Shown: piece by piece, positions 53,597 to 61,963 of the stretch | How the letters are laid out: every line of letters starts with the position of its first letter | How positions within the stretch are numbered: the first letter of the stretch is position 1 | Assembly: GCF_003205515.1 (NCBI RefSeq) | Contig: NZ_KZ826489.1 | Coordinates: 1-64,000, forward strand | Origin: Litorivita pollutaquae | GTDB taxonomy: Bacteria; Pseudomonadota; Alphaproteobacteria; Rhodobacterales; Rhodobacteraceae | DNA length: 64,000 nt | Direction of reading: 5' to 3' | Program-made: the position numbers and the translations under genes | Notes under the pieces: model-generated | Seen by the model: the letters and a program-made list of their open reading frames with translations, nothing else | Told to the model about the DNA's origin: nothing | The model's database searches: none

Positions 53597-56299
53597 ATGA
53601 AACCCAATTTTGCCCTTACGCTGTCATTTGACGGGATCGGACTGCTTCAGCGCAGTTTCCCCGGCTGGTTGCGCGTGGGCGAAACCGTGTCCTTGGAGAG
53701 ACCCGATCTTGCAGATGCGCTGCGTGAGCTGCGTGATATGGCCGCCGCGCTGGGTGCGGAGCCGGCGGGCGACATCGCGTGCAAGCTGGTGCTGCCCAAC
53801 GAGCAAATCCGCTATCAAACCATCCAGACCGGCGAGGTGCCCGGATTTCAACGGGCCAATTTGGCGCGCGATGCATTGGACGGGCAAACCCCCTATCCCG
53901 TCGATGAACTGGCTTTTGATTGGTCGGCCGAAGGCGAATTGACCCATATCGCCGCCGTGGCGCTTGAGACCTTGGAAGAGGCCGAAAGTTTCGCGCAGAT
54001 GCATGGGTTTGCCCCCTTCAGTTTTGTCGCCACCGCACCTGCCAGCGCCTTCCTTGGCGAGCCGTTCTTTGGCACCCCTGCACGCGTGGCGGCTTTGCTT
54101 GATGACGGGGACACGGTTGTCCGGGACACCAACCCGATCCGCATCATCGGCACCGCCACGCCGCCGCCTCTTGCGCGCGCCGCCGAAGCCATGCCCCATG
54201 CCGACACGGCGCCCGCCCCACAGCCGGAGACCGCGCCGACCGCACAGCCATCTGCAAAGGCCGTCCACAGCCTCGACCCCGCGCGCGCCCCTGTCGATGA
54301 CGTTCCCGTCACCGGAGCAACCACCGCACCAGATCCCGGCGCGCCAGTACAGGTCACGGAGACGCCGGATATAAATCCCTCCGCCGCCGACGCGCGGCAG
54401 AGTGCTGCGCCTACGGGCACCGACACCGGCAAAGCCGCAAAGCCGACCTTAACTTCCGAAGACATCCACAAAGAGGATCGGCGCACCGCCCCTGCCGTAT
54501 CCTTTTCCACCGTACGGCACACAGACGACGGGCAAACACCCCGTGACAGCATTTCCGCCGCGCCGCGACTTTCAGGCGTCTCCCGAGACGTCAGCGGCAC
54601 CACGGCCGCCTCGATCCCGATCCCCGCCTCGCAAACCGACACGCCGCGCCCGCAACGCGGGCCGTTGCATTTGTCTTTGCCGGAAGCAGCCGCCGCATCC
54701 CAAGACGGCAGCGCCACCGCCGAAGAGGGACGCACACCCGTACCCCCATTGGGCGACCCGCCGTCGGGTGCAGCCACCACTACGTCAGATCAGAGCCCTT
54801 CTGGCGGCAACGCCGCAAAGCATGACGGATCGGATACCACTCCCGCCGCCGAAAAGACGCGGGAAGACGCCGCCTTTGTGTCCCGCCGCGCCGCCGTGCC
54901 GCATCCGTTGCCTGCCACCGCCCCATCAGCGGCCCGCGCGCGCGCCTCTGCGCCTGCGCAAACCACCCCGGAAAAACCCCATAGGCGGCTGAGCATCGGC
55001 CTTGGCAGCACGGCGCTCGTCCCCGCTGATCCCGAGATTGCGGCGCGTGGCAAACCCAAACATCTTGGCTTGATACTCACTGCGGCGCTCTTGCTGTTTC
55101 TCGCTGCTGTCGCGGCATGGACCTCGCTGTTCATGGACGACAATGTTTCCGGGCTTCTGGGGCGCGATGCTGACATAGACCTTGCCGTTGCCCCCGAGGC
55201 CCTACCGCAAACTCCCCCCCCCGATCCGATCGAGGCCAAGGTGGCGCCGGAGCCTCAACCAGACAATGCGCCGCGCGAGGGGCAATTCCCCCCGCCCGCT
55301 CTGGACTTGGGAATCCCAGTGCAAATCCCGGTGCAAGAAGAGGCGCAGAGTGAGATGAGCGATGCACAGATCGACGATGCCTATGCCGCCACCGGCATCT
55401 GGCAACGCGCGCCTGTCGCAGGGCAATCCCCAATGCCCGACAGCATCGACACGCTTTACCATACATCCATTGACCCCAAAGTGCCGGTATTTGACGCGCT
55501 CGCCCTGCCAAGCCCCAAGGCCGCGCTCAGCGACGTGTTGCCGGGCAACCGCGCCTCTCCTGCGGCGGCAGGCACACGATTTGCCCTCGACGCGCGCGGA
55601 TTTGTGCGCGCCACCCCCCAAGGGGCCCTAACCCCCGAAGGCGTATTGGTGCACGCGGGCAAACCCGCCTCGCAGCCCCCGCAATTGCCGCAACGTTTGA
55701 CCCAAGCCCCCGCCCCGACCGAGGCCGAAACCGCGTCGATCATACGATTGGCCACGATCCGTCCGCACCTGCGCCCTGTCGATTTGATCGAGCAAAGCGA
55801 ACGCAGCCAGCTTGGCGGGCGCAGCCGTTTGGAATTGGCCGCCTTCCGCCCGAAAATCCGCCCCGATCTGCCTGCGCAAAAAATCGAAGAAGAGCAAAAC
55901 CAAACCCCGACCGAACAGGCGGTTCTGATCTCCAAACGCCCCGAGGAGCGCCCGCGCAGCATCGCCAAAATCGTCGCCCGCGCCGAAAAGCAAACCGCCG
56001 CCGTGCAAACCGCCGCCATGGTCGCGCCACGCACGGTCGCGCCGTCGATCCCCTCCTCCGCCTCGGTGGCGAAACAGGCCACGGTGCGCGGCGCGCTAAA
56101 CCTGCGCAAAGTCAATTTGATTGGCGTTTCGGGCAAACCTGCGTCGCGCAGCGCCCTGGTACGGATGTCGAATGGCCGGATCAAGAAAGTCAAAGTCGGC
56201 GACCGCATCGACGGCGGCAAAGTCGTCGCCATTGGCGAACGCGAGTTACGATATTCGAAAAAAGGCCGTAACGTGGTTTTACAAATGCCCAAAGGCTAG
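53597..56299 (+). CDS. Large single-pass protein with C-terminal PilP/GspC-like domain
   Basis: 900 residues from ATG 53597. Layout: an N-terminal globular part (about 1-190; FALTLSFDGIGLLQRSFPGW) of unknown fold; a long Ala/Pro/Thr-rich region (about 190-480); one membrane helix (HLGLILTAALLLFLAAVAAW, about 491-513); and an extended Pro-rich periplasmic stretch. At the C terminus (about 835-900) is a small beta domain, GALNLRKVNLIGVSGKPASR then RALVRMSNGR-like KKVKVGDRIDGGKVVAIG. That end resembles the homology region of type IV pilus PilP and type II secretion GspC. No other pilus or secretion gene is nearby. The role may be spanning the cell envelope, but this is inference. Confidence 0.65.
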   Translation: MKPNFALTLSFDGIGLLQRSFPGWLRVGETVSLERPDLADALRELRDMAAALGAEPAGDIACKLVLPNEQIRYQTIQTGEVPGFQRANLARDALDGQTPYPVDELAFDWSAEGELTHIAAVALETLEEAESFAQMHGFAPFSFVATAPASAFLGEPFFGTPARVAALLDDGDTVVRDTNPIRIIGTATPPPLARAAEAMPHADTAPAPQPETAPTAQPSAKAVHSLDPARAPVDDVPVTGATTAPDPGAPVQVTETPDINPSAADARQSAAPTGTDTGKAAKPTLTSEDIHKEDRRTAPAVSFSTVRHTDDGQTPRDSISAAPRLSGVSRDVSGTTAASIPIPASQTDTPRPQRGPLHLSLPEAAAASQDGSATAEEGRTPVPPLGDPPSGAATTTSDQSPSGGNAAKHDGSDTTPAAEKTREDAAFVSRRAAVPHPLPATAPSAARARASAPAQTTPEKPHRRLSIGLGSTALVPADPEIAARGKPKHLGLILTAALLLFLAAVAAWTSLFMDDNVSGLLGRDADIDLAVAPEALPQTPPPDPIEAKVAPEPQPDNAPREGQFPPPALDLGIPVQIPVQEEAQSEMSDAQIDDAYAATGIWQRAPVAGQSPMPDSIDTLYHTSIDPKVPVFDALALPSPKAALSDVLPGNRASPAAAGTRFALDARGFVRATPQGALTPEGVLVHAGKPASQPPQLPQRLTQAPAPTEAETASIIRLATIRPHLRPVDLIEQSERSQLGGRSRLELAAFRPKIRPDLPAQKIEEEQNQTPTEQAVLISKRPEERPRSIAKIVARAEKQTAAVQTAAMVAPRTVAPSIPSSASVAKQATVRGALNLRKVNLIGVSGKPASRSALVRMSNGRIKKVKVGDRIDGGKVVAIGERELRYSKKGRNVVLQMPKG

Positions 56300-56504
56300 A
56301 TGGTTTTTCCGCCCCGCCTCTCTTATCACCACCGCACCGTCCAAAGGGTGTTGCCCCGCTCCGCTCTCGAACTCCCCGATACCCGCTCTCTTTATGCCAG
56401 GATAGAACAGTCAAATGTATTGCCCGAATGATCCCTTATGCCCCTGCACCCCCTTTGGCCGGATCACCGATCCGCGCCATGCTTTGCTGAGAGGCTGAGC
56501 GCGC

Positions 56505-58385
56505 GTGGAAGGGTTTTTATTTCAAGCCTCGATCTACCTTGCTGCCGCAGTGATCGCCGTGCCTTTGGCGGCGCGGCTCGGGTTGGGATCGGTTTTGGGC
56601 TATCTGGCCGCAGGCATTTTGATCGGGCCGGTGTTTGGATTGGTTGCGAGCGAAAGCGCGGATCTACAACATTTTGCCGAATTCGGCGTCGTGATGATGC
56701 TGTTTATTATTGGCTTGGAATTGGAGCCGCGGGCGCTTTGGAACATGCGGCACCGTTTGATCGGTCTGGGCGGATTGCAAATCCTTGCCACCATGGCGGT
56801 GATCACGGCCGGAGCCATGGCGCTTGGCCAACCGCCCAGCATTTCCGTGGCGATCGGAATGATTTTTGCGCTCTCCTCAACGGCGATCGTTTTGCAAACC
56901 CTGACGGAAAAAGGGTTGATGCAGACGGCGGGCGGGCGCTCTATCTTTTCTGTGCTCTTGACCCAGGATATCGCGGTCATCCCGATGCTGGCGCTGTTGC
57001 CGCTTCTGGCGCTGCCGAAGCTTGCCAATATCAACCCGGACGGCTCGATCAATCATCGCCTGACCGAAGAGGCGCATCATTCCATTTCACTGGTTCAAGG
57101 TCTGCCCGGTTGGCAGGTCACATTGGTCACGCTGGCCGCCGTGGCTCTGGTGATCCTTGCCGGTGTCTATCTGACCCGCCCGCTGTTCCGTTTCATCCAT
57201 GCCGCGCGCCTGCGCGAAATGTACACCGCATTGGCGCTGTTGATCGTCGTCGGCATCGCCTTTTTGATGACCGCCGTTGGCCTGTCGCCGGCGCTTGGCA
57301 CCTTCCTTGCCGGTGTGGTTCTGGCCAACAGCGAATTTCGACACGAGCTTGAAAGTGATATCGAGCCGTTCAAGGGATTGCTCTTGGGGCTGTTCTTCAT
57401 CACCGTGGGTTCAAGTATTGATTTCAAAGTGCTTTTTGGCGATCCATTGACCATTGCCGGCCTCACCACCGCACTGATCTTGCTCAAAGGCGGCATTCTG
57501 TTTCCTCTGGGCCGCGCCTTTGGTCTGCGCGGGCGCAATCTGTGGCTTTTCACCCTCGGCCTTGCCCAAGCCGGCGAATTCGGTTTTGTGCTGATCTCGT
57601 TTTCAACCCAAACCAATGTGCTGCCCGACGAGATTGCCGAAACGCTTTTGTTGGTGATTGCCCTATCGATGTTGATCACGCCGCTGTTGTTCATCTTGCA
57701 TGATATCCTCGCCAAACGGACGCAGGACGCCGCGCAGACCGAACAGGATGACGAGATTGACGAACAAGGGCCGGTGATCATCGCGGGCATCGGGCGCTTT
57801 GGGCAGATCGTCAACCGTTTGGTACAATCGAGCGGGTTCAAAACCGTGGTGATCGATAACGATATGAAGACCATCGAATTGATGCGCCGCTTTGGCATCA
57901 AAGGTTTTTTTGGCGATCCCACCCGCCCCGAATTGCTACATGCCGCAGGTTTGTCCAAGGCACGGGTTCTGGTTGCAGCGATGGACAATCCCGACTCCGT
58001 AACGAAATTGATCACCTATGCGCGCCGCGAACGCCCCGATTTGCATATCATCGCCCGCGCCCGTGACCGCAATCATGTTTACCAGCTGTATCAAGCCGGT
58101 GCCAATGATATCGTGCGCGAAACTTTCGACAGCAGTCTGCGCGCCGGACGCTATGTTCTGGAGAATGTCGGCCTGTCCGATTACGAAGCTTCGGAAGCCG
58201 AGAAAACCTTTTTCCACCATGACCGAATGACCGTGCGGGAATTGGCGAAACTGTGGGATCCCGACCTTCCCCCGGGGGACAACGCCGCCTATATCGCGCG
58301 CTCCAAAGAATTGGAGAAAGAACTGGAAACCGCGTTGATGACACAGATTTACGCCGCCCGTGACACAGGATCGACTACGGATTAG
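56505..58385 (+). CDS. CPA2-family cation/proton antiporter with TrkA-N domain (KefB/KefC-like)
   Basis: 626 residues. GTG start 56505 with GAGAGGCTGAG upstream. The first ~395 residues are a thirteen-helix sodium/hydrogen exchanger domain (LGYLAAGILIGPVFGLV; EFGVVMMLFIIGLELEPRAL; the membrane LSPALGTFLAGVVLANSEFR). After a short acidic linker comes the TrkA-N Rossmann domain (about 424-545) with VIIAGIGRFGQIVNRLVQSS and VVIDNDMKTIELMRRFGIKG. Such proteins export potassium in response to glutathione adducts or balance pH. The CPA2 KefB/C split cannot be decided from sequence alone. It ends 22 bases from the convergent cobT. Confidence 0.92.
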   Translation: MEGFLFQASIYLAAAVIAVPLAARLGLGSVLGYLAAGILIGPVFGLVASESADLQHFAEFGVVMMLFIIGLELEPRALWNMRHRLIGLGGLQILATMAVITAGAMALGQPPSISVAIGMIFALSSTAIVLQTLTEKGLMQTAGGRSIFSVLLTQDIAVIPMLALLPLLALPKLANINPDGSINHRLTEEAHHSISLVQGLPGWQVTLVTLAAVALVILAGVYLTRPLFRFIHAARLREMYTALALLIVVGIAFLMTAVGLSPALGTFLAGVVLANSEFRHELESDIEPFKGLLLGLFFITVGSSIDFKVLFGDPLTIAGLTTALILLKGGILFPLGRAFGLRGRNLWLFTLGLAQAGEFGFVLISFSTQTNVLPDEIAETLLLVIALSMLITPLLFILHDILAKRTQDAAQTEQDDEIDEQGPVIIAGIGRFGQIVNRLVQSSGFKTVVIDNDMKTIELMRRFGIKGFFGDPTRPELLHAAGLSKARVLVAAMDNPDSVTKLITYARRERPDLHIIARARDRNHVYQLYQAGANDIVRETFDSSLRAGRYVLENVGLSDYEASEAEKTFFHHDRMTVRELAKLWDPDLPPGDNAAYIARSKELEKELETALMTQIYAARDTGSTTD

Positions 58386-58407
58386 CCCCACAGCGCCGGC
58401 GGGCGCA

Positions 58408-59418
58408 TTATCCTTCGGAAACGCCCGCTTCGGCAAAGGTCGCCATGCCCGAATGGCAGGCGACCGCGCCCTTGATGATCCCCATTGCCAATGCCGCGCC
58501 AGACCCTTCGCCCAAACGCATTCCCAACGCCAAAAGCGGGTCTTTTCCGATTTTGTTCAACACCTTGGAATGCCCCGGCTCGGCGCTGACATGGCCTGCA
58601 ACACAATGATCCAAGGCGCCCGGCACCGCGTTTTCAAGACAAGCCGCCGCAGCGGAGCAGATGAACCCGTCCAAAATCACCGGAATGCGCAGCACCCGCG
58701 CCCGCGCAATCGCCCCCGCCATCGCCGCAATCTCGCGCCCGCCAAGGCAGCGCAGCGCCTCTAGACCAGACACCCCGGCATGGCGCGCCACACCCTCTGC
58801 AACGACTTGGGTTTTGATGTCCAACCCCGCATCATCCACACCGGTCCCGCGCCCGGTCCAATCGCCCGCTGCGCCGCCGAACAGGGCCATCGCGATCGCA
58901 GCCGCAGAGGTGGTATTGCCGATTCCCATCTCTCCGGTCACCAATAGGTCGGTGCCCGCCGCAACCGCCTCCCACCCGCAGCGCAGCGCCGCGATAACCT
59001 CGGCCTCATCCATCGCAGGGCTGGCCGTGAAATCCGCCGTGGGTCGGTCCAGATCAAGCGCGTGCACGTCCATCCGCGCGCCAAACACCTTGGACAATTG
59101 GTTCACCGCCGCGCCACCATGTTCGAAATTCGCCACCATCTGCATCGTGACCTCCGGCGGAAAGGCCGAAACGCCCCGCGCCGCGACACCGTGATTTCCC
59201 GCAAAAACAATCACCTGCGGCGATGTGATCGCGGGACGGCCCGTGCCGCGCCATGCGCCATACCAAATCGCCAAATCCTCCAGCCGCCCCAAGGCCCCCG
59301 GAGGTTTGGTCAGCTGTTCATTGCGGTCCCGTGCGGCTTGGCGCGCCGCGCCGTCCTCGGTCGGAGCCGCCGCCAATAACGTGGAAAATTCCTCAAGCGT
59401 ATTGAAATCTAGGCTCAT
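58408..59418 (-). CDS. cobT: Nicotinate-nucleotide--dimethylbenzimidazole phosphoribosyltransferase
   Basis: 336 residues, usual length. Features: [60 protein letters not shown] and [17 protein letters not shown]; near the end [20 protein letters not shown] supplies the catalytic glutamate. It makes alpha-ribazole phosphate for the lower ligand of cobalamin. I chose ATG 59418 (GGGGAAG upstream); an ATG seven codons earlier lacks a ribosome site. It is divergent from cobS with 89 bases between. Confidence 0.96.
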   Translation of the reverse strand: MSLDFNTLEEFSTLLAAAPTEDGAARQAARDRNEQLTKPPGALGRLEDLAIWYGAWRGTGRPAITSPQVIVFAGNHGVAARGVSAFPPEVTMQMVANFEHGGAAVNQLSKVFGARMDVHALDLDRPTADFTASPAMDEAEVIAALRCGWEAVAAGTDLLVTGEMGIGNTTSAAAIAMALFGGAAGDWTGRGTGVDDAGLDIKTQVVAEGVARHAGVSGLEALRCLGGREIAAMAGAIARARVLRIPVILDGFICSAAAACLENAVPGALDHCVAGHVSAEPGHSKVLNKIGKDPLLALGMRLGEGSGAALAMGIIKGAVACHSGMATFAEAGVSEG

Positions 59419-59507
59419 TTTCTTCCCCGATGTAGACATTGAGTGGACAGGACGTGCCCGCGTGTTTACCGCAGGAGCCGTGAAGAGCAAGAAAGGAATG
59501 CGCAGCA

Positions 59508-60272
59508 ATGACACCCGCGCAGCACATCTCATGGATCCGCCGGCCTCTGGCCGAACTGGCCACCGGCTTTGCTTTGCTCACGCGGCTGCCGTATATCGCA
59601 CGCCACGCCGATTTTTCCCGCGGCGCCGCCGCGATCTGGAGCTACCCTTTGGTCGGGTTCGGTATTGCATTGATTGCCGGTATGCTCGGGACGTTTGCCT
59701 TAGCCATCGGGCTTGCCGCGCCTTTGGCCGCGCTGGTTATTTTGCTCGCCTGCATCGTCACGACCGGCGCCATACATGAAGACGGATTGGCCGACAGCAT
59801 CGATGGGCTGTGGGGCGGATGGGATCCCGCCCGCCGTCTTGCCATCATGCGCGACAGCCATATCGGCAGCTATGGTGTCATTGCTTTGGCCTTGTCCCTG
59901 GCCGCGCGGTGGGCGGCGCTATCGCTCATGCTGGAAGCCGATCTGGTCTTCGCCCCGCTGATCGCGGCGGCGGTTCTCTCCCGCGGGGCGATGCCGGTCT
60001 TGATGGCCAGCCAACCCCATGCGCGCCGCGACGGATTATCCCATGCCCAAGGCCGGGCATCGGGCGAACGTGCCGCCTTGGGCCTGCTTTTCGCCGTTGT
60101 CCTCGCCGTAGCCGCCGGCGGCGCATCTGCCCTGTTGCCCGCAGCAGTGATGCTGTTGATCTGGCGGCAGATCACCACTGCCAAAATCGGCGGGCAAACT
60201 GGCGACACCCTCGGAGCGGCGCAGCAAATCATTGAAATCACAACGCTCTTTGCATTCTGCGCGGCTCTTTAA
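59508..60272 (+). CDS. cobS: Cobalamin synthase (adenosylcobinamide-GDP ribazoletransferase)
   Basis: 254 residues with about six helices. The metal-binding motif is [20 protein letters not shown] (about 85-104), followed by [37 protein letters not shown] is the family N terminus. It joins alpha-ribazole to adenosylcobinamide-GDP at the inner membrane. AGGAATGCGCAGC precedes the ATG. The bidirectional terminator at 60290 follows the stop by 17 bases. Confidence 0.95.
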   Translation: MTPAQHISWIRRPLAELATGFALLTRLPYIARHADFSRGAAAIWSYPLVGFGIALIAGMLGTFALAIGLAAPLAALVILLACIVTTGAIHEDGLADSIDGLWGGWDPARRLAIMRDSHIGSYGVIALALSLAARWAALSLMLEADLVFAPLIAAAVLSRGAMPVLMASQPHARRDGLSHAQGRASGERAALGLLFAVVLAVAAGGASALLPAAVMLLIWRQITTAKIGGQTGDTLGAAQQIIEITTLFAFCAAL

Positions 60273-60289
60273 AACCCGCATGCAAACGC

Positions 60290-60329
60290 AAAAAAGCCGC
60301 GCAGCCAATCGGTTGCGCGGCTTTTTTTT
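60290..60329. terminator. Bidirectional terminator between cobS and carD
   Basis: A-tract, then GCCGCGCA (60296-60303) pairing with TGCGCGGC (60314-60321) and extra pairs inside the loop, then eight T. The A-rich left side and T-rich right side make it active in both directions for the convergent genes. Confidence 0.95.
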
Positions 60330-60346
60330 GTGGGTTTAATGCGGTG

Positions 60347-60856
60347 TTAGGCCGCGCGGGACAAAAGAACCTCGTCCACTTGCTTGGCCGCTGCAACCTC
60401 GTCGCCGCCACTGACGGCTGCCACTTCGCGGGTCAGCCGCTCCAAAGCCGCTTCATAAAGCTGGCGTTCGGAATAGCTTTGCTCACGCTGGTCATCATTG
60501 CGGTGCAAATCGCGCACCACTTCTGCAATCGCAATCAAATCACCCGAGTTGATCTTTTGCTCATATTCCTGCGCACGGCGCGACCACATGGCGCGTTTGA
60601 CCTTGGCCTTGCCCTTCAACGTGGTCATGGCACGCGAAATCACATCGGGGCTCGACAGTTGACGCATGCCGATATCGGTTGCCTTATTGGTCGGCACCCG
60701 CAACGTCATTTTGTCTTTCTCAAAGGAGATGACAAACAACTCCAATTTGAGACCGGCGACTTCTTGCTCCTCGATCGACATGATCTGGCCCACACCATGC
60801 GCCGGATACACGATAAAATCGTTGGGGCGAAATTCGTTCTTCTTAGATTTGGTCAT
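60347..60856 (-). CDS. carD: CarD-family transcription regulator
   Basis: 169 residues. The N-terminal RNA-polymerase-interacting Tudor-like domain reads FIVYPAHGVGQIMSIEEQEV then GLKLELFVISFEKDKMTLRV. The C-terminal DNA-binding helical part (about 70-155) reads AMWSRRAQEYEQKINSGDLI then QSYSERQLYEAALERLTREV. CarD/CdnL proteins stabilise open promoter complexes, especially at rRNA promoters, and are near-universal in Rhodobacterales. A perfect palindrome lies 84 bases upstream of the start. Confidence 0.95.
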   Translation of the reverse strand: MTKSKKNEFRPNDFIVYPAHGVGQIMSIEEQEVAGLKLELFVISFEKDKMTLRVPTNKATDIGMRQLSSPDVISRAMTTLKGKAKVKRAMWSRRAQEYEQKINSGDLIAIAEVVRDLHRNDDQREQSYSERQLYEAALERLTREVAAVSGGDEVAAAKQVDEVLLSRAA

Positions 60857-60939
60857 GCGGTTCTTCCTCGTAAACCACCTGTCACGGGCGACAAAAAGCT
60901 GGGCGTGGTCAAAGAGATGACCGCGTCCAGACGATTTTT

Positions 60940-60952
60940 ATCACAATGTGAT
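60940..60952. promoter_or_regulatory. Palindrome upstream of carD
   Basis: ATCACA-A-TGTGAT is a perfect 6-bp inverted repeat around one central base, 84-96 bases before the carD start. The half-site resembles the CRP/FNR-superfamily TGTGA word, but the spacing is too short for a canonical CRP site. The rest of the 60857-61158 gap shows only the terminator at 61024-61046. Confidence 0.4.
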
Positions 60953-61023
60953 CCCGATCCGTAGTACAGCCCTAGCGGCGGGAAAGCAGGCAGATTTCAT
61001 CATTTGTAACAGGAGTATATCAC

Positions 61024-61046
61024 AAAATCCGCTTCTTCGGAAGCGG
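61024..61046 (-). terminator. Putative terminator of fdxA
   Basis: CCGCTTC (61029-61035) and GAAGCGG (61040-61046) form a 7-bp stem around the stable tetraloop TTCG (CGAA on the minus strand); on the minus strand the stem is followed by ATTTTG. It lies 113 bases past the fdxA stop. Confidence 0.6.
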
Positions 61047-61158
61047 TTGCGTGTCTATTCACCTACCGGCCCCGAGAATCAGGGGAACAAACCCTTATGA
61101 TTTGATCAAAACGTGCCGCTCACAGCACCACAGGCAACACTTGCTGTGCTGAAACGAA

Positions 61159-61497
61159 TCAGCCGCCCTCGCCCGGGGCTTCGCTAAAGTACTTGTTCAA
61201 TTTGTCCGCTTCGCCGTCACGTTCTGCGGCCTCCGGCATCTCGTCTTTCTTGGAGATGATCACCGGCCACAATTCGGAATACTTGCGGTTGAACTCGACC
61301 CATTTTTCCATGTCCGGTTCGGTATCAGGACGGATCGCATCGGCGGGGCATTCGGGTTCGCAAACACCACAATCAATGCATTCATCGGGATGGATCACCA
61401 GCATATTTTCACCCTCGTAGAAGCAATCTACAGGGCAAACCTCAACACAATCCGTGTATTTACAGGCAATGCAGTTGTCGAGCACGACATAGGTCAT
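61159..61497 (-). CDS. fdxA: FdxA-type seven-iron ferredoxin
   Basis: 112 residues. The first cluster region [20 protein letters not shown] shows the Cys-x7-Cys-x3-Cys-P pattern of a 3Fe-4S site, and the second [17 protein letters not shown] a 4Fe-4S site. The long C-terminal part ([20 protein letters not shown]) is typical of the alphaproteobacterial FdxA group. ATG 61497 fits the family start; the frame is open 18 more codons. Confidence 0.95.
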   Translation of the reverse strand: MTYVVLDNCIACKYTDCVEVCPVDCFYEGENMLVIHPDECIDCGVCEPECPADAIRPDTEPDMEKWVEFNRKYSELWPVIISKKDEMPEAAERDGEADKLNKYFSEAPGEGG

Positions 61498-61570
61498 CTT
61501 CGTATTCCATCTTTTTACGCCCGCCCTAGCTAGTGCAGGTGCAGAAATCATTCAAGCGCAACGCGACAAA

Positions 61571-61963
61571 TTAAGGTCGGTTGAGATCGATTTGCCTTCG
61601 ATCCCGCTTGGTCGGGCGCCCGCCTCCCTCAAATCGCGGCGCAGGTGGAATAACCTCCTTTGGTTTTTCCGCCAAAGGCTCCAGATCGGCATAGAGCGCC
61701 TGCGCCTCGGAGGCCGGACCGCGCCGCGTGCCAAGGGCCAGAACCTTGATCACCCGAATCTCACGCCCCTGCGCAAAGGTCAGCACGTCGTCGCCGGTCA
61801 CGGGTTGCGCCGGTTTGAGCACCTTTTGGCCGTTCAGCCGCAAGTGCCCCCCGGACACAACCTTGGCCGCGAGCGAACGGGTTTTGAAAAACCGCGCGTG
61901 CCACAGCCATTTGTCGACACGAATTTTACCAATATTCTCGGTCACCTTTGGCGCAAAGCTCAC
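61571..61963 (-). CDS. S4-domain RNA-binding protein (Hsp15/HslR-like)
   Basis: 130 residues. The S4 domain RVDKWLWHARFFKTRSLAAK then GGHLRLNGQKVLKPAQPVTG is that of Hsp15, which binds 50S subunits carrying stalled nascent chains. The basic tail (FEGGGRPTKRDRRQIDLNRP) is typical of alphaproteobacterial members. It begins with GTG at 61961-61963, directly abutting the helicase stop at 61964-61966, so the two are probably translated together. A second GTG six codons in (VTENIGKIRV) is an alternative start. Confidence 0.9.
   Translation of the reverse strand: MSFAPKVTENIGKIRVDKWLWHARFFKTRSLAAKVVSGGHLRLNGQKVLKPAQPVTGDDVLTFAQGREIRVIKVLALGTRRGPASEAQALYADLEPLAEKPKEVIPPAPRFEGGGRPTKRDRRQIDLNRP

Noticed and set aside
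56438-57352. A 304-codon open frame on the plus strand overlapping the antiporter gene
   Set aside because: The antiporter frame shows clear membrane helices and a TrkA-N domain. The alternative is Arg/Asp/Gly-rich without motifs.
59419-59507. Cobalamin riboswitch between cobT and cobS
   Set aside because: The gap is only 89 bases, too short for a cobalamin riboswitch, and the B12-box sequence is absent.
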